45,705 bases of DNA. Origin: Candidatus Egerieousia equi. GTDB lineage: Bacteria; Bacteroidota; Bacteroidia; Bacteroidales; UBA932. Position 1 is the stretch's first letter, and every line of letters begins with the position of its first letter. The notes below the pieces were generated by a model. That model had not been told where the DNA came from. It saw only the letters and a list, made by a program, of their open reading frames with translations, and did not search any database. The stretch is from contig JAGHUC010000025.1 in assembly GCA_018065035.1 (NCBI GenBank), positions 1-45,705 of the forward strand. The letters run 5' to 3'. The position numbers and the translations under genes are program-made. Shown here piece after piece: positions 16,801 through 24,800 of this stretch.

Positions 16801-18571
16801 CCTTGAACTTGAGTCCCAATTCATAAATGGTGTCGTAAACCAGCATTAGATTGACCATGTCCTTGTCTTCGGCGCTGATTGTAGCCCTCAACTGGCTGTA
16901 GGCCGTGACTGGCAGTATTCCATAAGGCTGGTCACCTATCCTGAAGGCTGGCACCGTTCCTCTGGCTCTGACATATTCCGTTACGAATCCCTTTATGAAA
17001 TCAAGAAGTTCCAGAATCTTAGGGTCTTCTGTGGTAATGTTCGGTGCTATGAACTGGTCCCACAGTACTCCCATTGCCATTGATGCATCCCTTATGCTGA
17101 AGTTGTCATAATTGTCAACTCTGGCAAAACAATCATAGTAGTTCAGGCCGAGCAGATTCGATATCTGCAATCCGTCGGTGTCTGTTATCCCGGGGTCTTT
17201 TGCATAGCAGTGCTCCACCTCAATTTCATAGCGGCGCTTCATAAGGTCCTCAGGCTTCTTTTCTTCCGGTTCCGCTGCACCATCAACCAGGTTGGTGGGA
17301 GTGGCAGGCTTCAGGAAAGTGAGTCCGTCGTGTGAGTAGATATGTCCTTGGAACAGTTTTGACAGTGAGTCCGCATCAAGTGTTGATTTGCCCTTGACAC
17401 CAAGAACGTATATGTAGTTGAATTCCGTGTCAATGTTTTCAAGCGGTACAGTGATGGCCATTCCAGCTTCCAGAGCTTTGTCGTAATCAAGCATCCATGC
17501 AATGGAACCATTGCATTCCAGGTTCTTGTCCTTGTCCATTGTGAAGCCCGATGAGCCATCACCGGGTGCCAGGCCGAGCACCAGATTCCTTTTTACAGGA
17601 TTGCTGAAAGCATAAAGCACTTTCGATGGCTCGGATGCATTTCCCTTTGTTTCTCCAAAGAAAACAAACTGTTCAGGAAAGATTGATGCAGTCGGGAGTT
17701 TGGGCCTGCCGCTTTCATTTATCCTTATGGTAGGGAAGAACACCTTGTTCTTTTTGTCTTCAAGATACTTGCCGACCATTTCCTCAAGACTTATCCTTTT
17801 GCCTTCGAACTGGCGGCCTATCCTTTCAACTCTTACGGACATTGACTTGAGCTCCATGTAATCTGTGTCCCAGATGTCCATCACCCTCAGATTGCCTTCA
17901 TACAATGACTCGAACCTGGCATAGAACTGTCTGAAATAGTACAGTCTTGTGGAAAGGTATTCAATAACCATCATCACCTGGTCATAGAGATAATCCACAA
18001 TGAATTCGGCGTTTCTCAGTCCGTTCTCAATTACTGAAAGGTTGCTGTCAATCAATGAAAGATATTTCTCAACGTCCTCTTCATTCTTGAAACGTCCTTC
18101 TGCATTTATGCAGGAATTCTCATCGAGCAATGTTTTACCAAGACAGGATATGATGCTGTTGCAGGCTTTCTTTATGGCAGGCATTTTAGGGTAAGGCCTG
18201 CGTCCGAGATAGTCTTCAAGATTGTATGGCCTGCACATCCTGCAGATCCATGAAGCCTTTTCCAATGAATATTTCGAGCACAATACCTGCCATGCCTCGT
18301 ATTCCCGTTTGTGGTCAGCACTGGCAATGAACCATTGTATCCAGAAATATTTGCCATCAGCCACTTCCTGAGGAGTCAGCGCTTCGTTATAGTAATCGTG
18401 CATTATTTCATCAGGGAAAATGCGTATGCACAATTCCTTGCACCTGCGGCCCTTGTTCCTTTCCCTGTAATGAGTTTCCAGCCTGAGCGGGAACAGGAGC
18501 AGAGGAGTGTCTATTCCTATCCTTTCAAGAATTCTGTAGAAGTTTATGTCTTTTCCTGTATAGCTGCTCAT
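13889..18571 (-). CDS. Conserved giant protein of the large operon (1560 aa)
   Basis: No function is known to me. I chose ATG 18571, four bases after the stop of the upstream gene; the frame is open to 18679, but that start would overlap the upstream gene by 104 bases. The N-terminus has P-L-L-L-F-P-L-R-L-E-T-H-Y-R (23-36), I-R-I-F-P-D-E-I (49-56), G-K-Y-F-W-I-Q-W (73-80) and A-S-W-I-C-R. Later blocks are F-R-I-G-D-Q-P-Y-G-I-L-P-V-T (about 540-555) and I-N-L-S-S-A-R-A-R-Q-A-L (about 805-850). These match, from memory, uncharacterised giant proteins accompanying the D-P-L-W family in other phyla. The protein is mostly helical, with no signal peptide and no catalytic motif that I can name. Shared motifs across phyla argue for a conserved assembly role. 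Confidence 0.75.
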   Translation of the reverse strand: MSSYTGKDINFYRILERIGIDTPLLLFPLRLETHYRERNKGRRCKELCIRIFPDEIMHDYYNEALTPQEVADGKYFWIQWFIASADHKREYEAWQVLCSKYSLEKASWICRMCRPYNLEDYLGRRPYPKMPAIKKACNSIISCLGKTLLDENSCINAEGRFKNEEDVEKYLSLIDSNLSVIENGLRNAEFIVDYLYDQVMMVIEYLSTRLYYFRQFYARFESLYEGNLRVMDIWDTDYMELKSMSVRVERIGRQFEGKRISLEEMVGKYLEDKKNKVFFPTIRINESGRPKLPTASIFPEQFVFFGETKGNASEPSKVLYAFSNPVKRNLVLGLAPGDGSSGFTMDKDKNLECNGSIAWMLDYDKALEAGMAITVPLENIDTEFNYIYVLGVKGKSTLDADSLSKLFQGHIYSHDGLTFLKPATPTNLVDGAAEPEEKKPEDLMKRRYEIEVEHCYAKDPGITDTDGLQISNLLGLNYYDCFARVDNYDNFSIRDASMAMGVLWDQFIAPNITTEDPKILELLDFIKGFVTEYVRARGTVPAFRIGDQPYGILPVTAYSQLRATISAEDKDMVNLMLVYDTIYELGLKFKAVRDSQVISPQKMKGDDAQKNYLKMVSQNARSLETRKRYMIDSPLLADRGAEGPQIIGMLDDSDFFRPTLISDAVTPLTEKSAIRAALCKEMPWLSEEQADSLIGEFIDLFSYRLDAWYTGVICSLIKTRKARKSIVPAIGAYGWVFNLSRNARSVIKDSSTIVEDMKLPSGTEILEHSGKDKGEYVMAPSIQHALTAAVLRSAYTNTMSHNGDSHMCINLSSARARQALRMLENVKNGMSTGIILGSDLERYLHEAQSRYGVEMDAYIYPLRKFFPQSIDIETLDRRASNHTMEVINGEVLLNSFMDRWNYGNNDDKIGRISLWLEKNSDSLEWLKELKEDKLLNDKRKLKVLFLMIERMQDSYDALNDLLLGEGVFRLVASDKESFGAISNFMSKGSGNVPDPAILSTPMEYVAVAHKVAVAVPQASSSPLALLAMAEPGVNEWVGTLLGSLENIVFYIDGENGICRSSLKEMDIDPEEYLYISDHTDVLKNLLEIKWRSQKGIYTGKLRILTGDPAETESGEILPLEDENIFTLYEDRTRISAIRALVCNSRAMKASDFAPGTESDGQVESSIDMEDLVARLKLAKDFLSSLKMSIDNLVNEALQMKEFDDEILGRLYSLSVQCVESGMLNASIKYEPALFLSSYDRIGQRVEYDQAVAAQKTFIERISNLSAMIQSRLDESAGIALNGSESYCDAIRKLTLDSFRILPQFRISGIVSEVHRKDISLSMKKGISRYSNIKDIADWLEETAAVRSGLKQWNTLSMFEQIAGVNNNGVPFIYQEKASGSVSSEWLGAEVSQEAELDDADSLLVLNGKAFEHADCAMRGLVIDSWMEYIPYAKHTAGMAFRMDQPDAEAPQAILLATYPDFSINPQNSNWDFKHVTDILDSTRFMLMNRAVDPDIIYEDKELSKILPLLSDRKINLVSKEYNASSMSRAQMEKAFEYAFSASIFDYMPGGSILAQFLNMK

Positions 18572-18575
18572 GATT

Positions 18576-21500
18576 TCATCGATTTGAATTGGTAAGGAAC
18601 AATGATATGTGTTTGCCGTATCTGGTAGGAGCGTTGACAAGCGCTTTTGCAACAGCTGCCGCCTGATCCTGGCCTTCAAAATTCACCGAGGTGTCAAAGT
18701 TAAGGTCCTCCACGTGTTCTTCAAATGTGAGAAGGTAACCATAGTCGTTCTTTGCAGGATTGCCCATTGCCTGCTGCAGCGGGATGTCAAAACCTACAAG
18801 CATAATGTCTTCATTGAGGAAGGTAAGCATCGATGGTCTTATGATTCCGAGCCCTTTTTCAATATCCTTGCTGAACTTGACCTGATTCTTCCCTGCGGCC
18901 TCCGCCTTGCTCAGGTAAACATCAGTTGATGGATATTGCTTGAGAAGTTTGCCCTTGATGGCAAAAATCAGCAGTCCGGCCTTGGATTCCAGATGATTGG
19001 AACCAAGTTCCCCATCCCAGGCATGCACAGGCTTGATGTCAAAATACCGCCCGTTCGCAATGCTGTCTTCACCTGTGTCGGAATCCCAGAACTTCCTGAA
19101 GCAGGATCCTCGCTGGTCAGTTGGATATTCCCTCCATAGAAGCTCCCTTCCCATTTCGGTGTTCATTCCGCAAAGGAAGGCTTCCTCGAATGTTGCGTTG
19201 CTGAGGAAGAGTGCAACGGAATTGTCGCTCATTTCACTTACGGCCGGAAGAATGAACTTCTCGCTCATAAGCTTGAGATAGTAATAAGTTGGTTCAGGGA
19301 AAATAGGGTAGGCTATGATAGGATATCTGGTCAGCAGCAGTTCATCAAGGTATTCCTTACGCAGCTTCTCACCGATTTCACTGTCCTGGAAGAACAGTCT
19401 GTAATATCCTTCAGCCGCCTTGATCATCCGTTCATACGATTCCTTTGTGCTGTCGGATACAACGGCAGCCAGACTTGCCGCATCCTTCTGAGTCTGTTCC
19501 ACATTGTTCTGCGCCTTGTCTCCAGCCTTATTCCCACTTGCACTGTACCAGCCTGTATGTGTCTTTATGTATTCCAGATTGTTCTTGAACTGAACCCATA
19601 TCTGGAGACAAGGAAGTTCATACAGGCTTCTGCTTCTGCAAACCATATCCCTGGCAAGGCAGGCGATATCCAGAAGGATGTATTGAGGCCTGTTACAGGA
19701 ATATGGCTCTATCTTTTGCAGGAATATCTGAGGAGTCCCCACAAAGAATGATCCGCTTTCAACCTTGCAGCTGAGGTTATACCAGTTCACCGCATTTCTT
19801 ACAAAGCTGTTGTGGTTCAAGTATTCCTCCCGTATTCTGTCCCAGTTGGCAAAATAGATAGGACGTGTCTTTCCAACGGCAGTGACAAGTGTATATGGAC
19901 CGAAACAGTCTGTATATATTCTGTCGTAAAGAAATACAACATCGTAGATATCCTTCGGACTTCCTTCTGAAGAATAGGAACGGGAGAATTCAACACCTTC
20001 CATTGAAGAGAATCCAGCTGCTACGAATTTCTTGACCTTGGATTCACTGAGAAGCTGGCCGTCCAGTTCCTGATCCTGAATCGATTCATTTATGAGAGCT
20101 TCGTCAATTTCAAAGAATTGTCCCATAAGTTTCTTGAAATTGTCGGAAATCAGCAGCTTGAAACTTTCATTCTTCAAGTCTTCAAGCTCCTCCAGACTCA
20201 TGCTGCCCGGAATGTCATATCCGGCAAACCTGTAAGTCTGGTTCCTGACAATGTTCTCCATCAACGATGTGCTGTCAATATTGCAGCTCTTTTCCGCGAA
20301 CCTGGTTCCAAGTCTGAAAGATGGAGAGGCAAAGCCGGCCGGAATATCATTGTCCTTAAGCACAGACTGCAATGAAACACCATCATTGGCTGCATTTTTC
20401 ATGGTGCTCAGATATTGCATCATGTTTGCAATGAATTTCTCATCCTTGCCGAATGCATTCATTGTCTTTCCAACAAGTGAACTGTTGGCTCTCAGACTCA
20501 GCAGTCTTTTATACAGCTCGGCATTCAGGGCATTTACAGCTTCAACCTGCTTCCATGCCCTGTTGACAAACTCCTCCTGATGATTCTGAACAACCTTCCT
20601 GCCCAAACCGGCAACAGCGCGGTTGTTGATGTCCAGGTTAAGGCTGTCGAGCCATTCCTTGTCTTTTTCACCAAAGCCGGTGCTCATAGCGTGTCTTGCT
20701 CCGTAAACCGGAGGCACAATCATTGGATCATCGCTGTCCTCCATTGGATCCACCGCATTTCCCGAAGAACTTATTTCAGCTCTATTATCTTGGAAAACAG
20801 GATTTTGAGAAAGAAGCGACTTTATGTTGTCATACAGAACCTTTTCATTTTTCTCCACTGGCGATGGGAATGCTTCCGGCTCTTTCCAGTCTAAAGTCCT
20901 TGTGGCTGCAGGAAGGAGAATGCTCTTTCTTGAAGGCTTGTTTTCAAACAATTTGTAGTCAAGACCTTCGCCCATATGAGCAACATCAACATCTATCCCG
21001 GCCTTCTTGCATTCAATGGCGCTGAGCTTCTCAACCATAATGTCAAAGGTGTCCTCACCGCTTACAAAGTCCCAGTTGTAATATACCGGGAAATCGAATG
21101 GTCTGTAACCGTGCTTTGCCTTCTGGCTGGCATAGTCTTCCTCCCAGGCAGGCATCTGCGCCAGTATTTCCGTATGGTTGTCATTGTCAAGCCCTCTTAA
21201 TCTTCCTGTTTCAAAGGTGGGAACAAGCATCGCAGTATAGGATGTGGACGGTTCCAGTGAGGCCGAACCATTCCTCAGGGATATGATTCGTGAAAGCAGC
21301 GGTTTCGTTGCACTGTCTCCCTGCGCATGAGCTGTTTTATAAATTTCGTATGGATTCAGGAAGAGCTCCTTGTAGTCATTTTCACTGCCATCGAAAGTGA
21401 AGAATTTCTTACCATGAGAGTCACGCTTGATTGAAATGCTGCTGCTTTTTGCTACAAGCATAGCTATCCATGGACGCAATGCCTTGCCGTTGGGAGCAGC

Positions 21501-21851
21501 CGGTGAGTATCTCCATGGAAAATCAGGCTCCCAGAATTCAATGTAGGGATAGAATTGAACCGGGAACGTGTCACTCGCGGGGGCAGGCACAACTTTGCTG
21601 ATAGCTGCACCGTTTATGCCAAGAATATCTCCGGCTCCAACGAACTTCACGGGCTTTTCGTGAGTCATCTTCACGGGCTCATCCGACTCCTCATCAACTC
21701 CGAAAGCGTTGTATTCGGCAATGATATTTATTTCAGGACGTTCCAGCACAGAGGCACTGCATTCGCCAAATGTCCAGGCGTCCTTTTCAGCAATGCTGTT
21801 TCCAAGTCCTTTCCTTACCCACGAAAAGAAATATGTCTTTTTGTCTTGCAT
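18576..21851 (-). CDS. Conserved large protein of the operon with E-F-x-x-P-D-F-P-W motif (1091 aa)
   Basis: No function is known to me. The N-terminal 140 residues appear beta-rich and contain V-G-A-G-D-I-L-G-I (71-79), I-E-F-W-E-P-D-F-P-W-R-Y-S-P-A-A-P (104-120) and L-R-P-W-I-A-M-L-V (125-133). A central block near 379-425 reads P-P-V-Y-G-A-R-H-A, then L-N-L-D-I-N-N-R-A-V-A-G-L-G and V-V-Q-N-H-Q-E-E-F. I remember the same order (P-x-Y-G-R-W-H-A, L-N-L-D-P-R-x-R-x-A-A-G-L-G, V-V-Q-x-x-Q-E) in uncharacterised proteins from other phyla, unverified. The rest is mainly helical. There is no signal peptide. It starts eight bases after the 1707-residue gene and is followed after four bases by the 1560-residue gene. 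Confidence 0.75.
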   Translation of the reverse strand: MQDKKTYFFSWVRKGLGNSIAEKDAWTFGECSASVLERPEINIIAEYNAFGVDEESDEPVKMTHEKPVKFVGAGDILGINGAAISKVVPAPASDTFPVQFYPYIEFWEPDFPWRYSPAAPNGKALRPWIAMLVAKSSSISIKRDSHGKKFFTFDGSENDYKELFLNPYEIYKTAHAQGDSATKPLLSRIISLRNGSASLEPSTSYTAMLVPTFETGRLRGLDNDNHTEILAQMPAWEEDYASQKAKHGYRPFDFPVYYNWDFVSGEDTFDIMVEKLSAIECKKAGIDVDVAHMGEGLDYKLFENKPSRKSILLPAATRTLDWKEPEAFPSPVEKNEKVLYDNIKSLLSQNPVFQDNRAEISSSGNAVDPMEDSDDPMIVPPVYGARHAMSTGFGEKDKEWLDSLNLDINNRAVAGLGRKVVQNHQEEFVNRAWKQVEAVNALNAELYKRLLSLRANSSLVGKTMNAFGKDEKFIANMMQYLSTMKNAANDGVSLQSVLKDNDIPAGFASPSFRLGTRFAEKSCNIDSTSLMENIVRNQTYRFAGYDIPGSMSLEELEDLKNESFKLLISDNFKKLMGQFFEIDEALINESIQDQELDGQLLSESKVKKFVAAGFSSMEGVEFSRSYSSEGSPKDIYDVVFLYDRIYTDCFGPYTLVTAVGKTRPIYFANWDRIREEYLNHNSFVRNAVNWYNLSCKVESGSFFVGTPQIFLQKIEPYSCNRPQYILLDIACLARDMVCRSRSLYELPCLQIWVQFKNNLEYIKTHTGWYSASGNKAGDKAQNNVEQTQKDAASLAAVVSDSTKESYERMIKAAEGYYRLFFQDSEIGEKLRKEYLDELLLTRYPIIAYPIFPEPTYYYLKLMSEKFILPAVSEMSDNSVALFLSNATFEEAFLCGMNTEMGRELLWREYPTDQRGSCFRKFWDSDTGEDSIANGRYFDIKPVHAWDGELGSNHLESKAGLLIFAIKGKLLKQYPSTDVYLSKAEAAGKNQVKFSKDIEKGLGIIRPSMLTFLNEDIMLVGFDIPLQQAMGNPAKNDYGYLLTFEEHVEDLNFDTSVNFEGQDQAAAVAKALVNAPTRYGKHISLFLTNSNR

Positions 21852-21859
21852 AGTAGTCC

Positions 21860-24800
21860 CTATTTGTTTAGATTCGATATCAGGTCAGAAAGGTCGGCAT
21901 TCATATTCCTGTCAATTTCATTGATATATCTAGTGTAACCGTCCGGTGTACGTCTTGAAGAAGGCCTTCTTGAACTGCTTGTGGAAATGTTCCTTGGAAC
22001 AGCGCTTTCCGTGGCTGTCTTCTTGCTCTTCTTCTGACTGACTGCAGGTGTCGATGCATCATTCATCCACTTGCTCCAATGCAGGGCATCAATCTCCTGC
22101 ACCTTGAAGTCAGGCTGGGCCAGCTCGGATTCCACAGCATTCAGGTATTTCAGGTCCTCACCTGCATTCCTTACGCTGAAACCGGATTCCATAGCAACGT
22201 ACGATGGAGAACTGAGCTTTTCCTCCTTGCTCATTTCATGTATGAGAGATGGAGCGAACGATGAGTGAACAGGAGTATGTGAAGCCTCAATATCGCCGCC
22301 TCCGAATCTGACATCCTTGAGTTCTATCCTTGTAATGTCTCCTGGAATCGATTCACCATACTTCTCAATGTCTTCAGATACAGGAACTGCATTCTGGGCG
22401 AATGAGATATTGTCGAACGGATTCATTACAATCTCCTTTCCGTTATATGCTGCAATGCTTACGAGATTGTCCACCAGATCGCTTCTTATGATGCTCCAGT
22501 TCTCATTGTTGTAGAATTCATCCTTGAGCATTGTCTGCAAGGATACGTACTTCTTGTCTGAAATGCTCTGGCTCTTGCCCCAGGTTTCGGAGAAGTCAAT
22601 GGATATCTTCACAAGGATGAACCAGAACGAAGCGGAACCCTTGATATGCCATTTGGCCGGGCCTTCAACATCAAGTGCGAGAGAAACTGAAAGCAAGGTC
22701 CAGTCTCCGCACTTGACAGCAACACCTACTCCAACGTCGAACATGAATGCGAACGGATTGAACTGGAACAGGGTGTTGAAGTACATATAACCTGACAGGC
22801 CGAATTCATCCCATCCGATCTGCAGTCTGGCATCCGCACCGAACTGAACAGTGTTGGATGTAACTGCAAAATATGCCTCCAGACCTATTTTCAGGATGGA
22901 ATAGTCGAGCTTCATTCCTATTCGTTTCATCTGGCCCACGTTGAAGCCGGCTTCAGGAACGTATTTAGGATGGAAACCACCGGCTGAGAGCAGGAAGCCC
23001 TTTGTGCTGCCTCCCCAGTATATCCTTAATGCAAGGCTGCCATAGAAATCGATTCCAACAAGTTTGGTGTCAACAAGTTCGGCATCAAAGTCAAAGCCTT
23101 TTGAAGGATCAAGATTGGCCATGAAGTATGCGTTCATGGACAGCAGTTTCTCTGCTGCATCGGCAAGCTTCATGTGAAGTCCGCCGAACAGGGTGATAGT
23201 TACAGGATTTGGAGCCTGAACAAAGAGTCCGAGGTCTATGACAAATATTTCAGCCCAGGTGAGCTGTGCCATCACTCCAAGGAAGAACTGGTCTTTCTTT
23301 ACAGGATAATAAATGGAGAGGTTTGAAAGTATTTCGTCCAGATGGTCCTTGACATCCGTGACAAATACAATCGAACCAAGGGAACCATCCCTGACAGCAA
23401 GCTGGAGTTTGTCGGTATCTATCCTTCTGTTCAGACCGAGGGAACCGCCAACTGCTGTAAGACTGAATCCCAGGCCAATCTGCAATCCCGGATGGAATCC
23501 TACGTAAAGCGCACCGAGGAATGAGAATGGAGCTCCATCCTTTTCCTTTGTTATCAGTTGGAAGAAAGCGTCGGCACTGCATATTCCAAGTATGCTTATG
23601 CCGGCCATGCCGGTAATCTCTCCTGTTTCACGGTTCCATTTGAGAGCTCCGGTTCCGGTGACTACATCGGGGACCTCAATGCTTATTCCAATACCGTCGG
23701 GGTAGGTTATGGCAGGAGTGAAATCAAAGTCTCCCATGCCTCCGTCCTTGCCAAGAATGTTGCAGCTCAGGCCTACGCCCATGTCGGCGAATGAGAAAGC
23801 AACACACTTTAGGTCGGCGTTGAACGATGTCTTTATATTGGTGAGGAAGTCACCGTCCTTGATGCCGAATTCAAAGAAATTGTTCTTGAACTTGACAGCA
23901 CCAAGATCTATGTTCTTTGTGATAGGTATGCTTACATACAGTCCTCCGCCTATATCGAGTCCTTTCTGCAGAGAATAGCCAATATGGAAGTCAACAGGGA
24001 TTACAATGTCGCCATCGAGTATTTTATTGAAGAGTCCGTTGAGCTCCTTGAGTTTCAGCTTTATTATGAAGTCCTTTATTTCACATAGATAGCCTATGTC
24101 AAACTTCTTCTCCTTATATGAGAGTTTGAATGTCTGAGGGTAATTGGTTATTCCCAGATCAACGATTTCGGAACTGAAAATCTCCTCTTCATTATCATTG
24201 TCCTTACCATCTCTTCCGCGGGCGAATTTCAGGCTTGCATCAAGCTCGATGGAAGACAGATCGGCCATTGGAATGACTTCAAGCTTGAAAGGAGAGGATC
24301 CCTTTGTAAAGAACAGCCCTATCTTGCCATTCAGATTGTCCGCCTTCTGTTCTCCACCATTCAAGGCTGCGCCTCCGCTGATATTCAGGTAGTGCTTTTC
24401 GCCTATGTTAATGTTCTTGAGCAGATTGCATTTGATTACAGGAATGATGTACAGACCTGCCTTCATTCCATCCTTGGTCGGTTTCTCACCTGCGTATGCA
24501 ACAATCTGCAAGTCAAAGTTCTTTTCCTTGTCCTTATGGTTGACAAGCGTTACTGCCAGGAAACGGTTCTTTGTGTCAAGTGTGTATTCAGGAAGTTTTA
24601 TGCTGTCAAAATCAAAGTCAGGAAGTTCAATCAGACCATTAAGCCTTTCTATTATGCCTGCTGGAATTGATTTGTAGAGACTTGCCGCAAACTTCATTCC
24701 ATCTTTCCAGAGTTCCGGATTCTCCAGTATTTCGGCGGCATCCTTTATTTTGAGTACATCGCTTACCAGTGTTTTTGCAGAAGGCAGAAGATCGTTGATG

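Noticed and set aside
18572-18679. Upstream extension of the 1560-residue gene overlapping its neighbour
   Set aside because: The 36 extra residues lie wholly over the end of the 1091-residue gene; ATG 18571 gives the normal short operon spacing and a family-like N-terminus.
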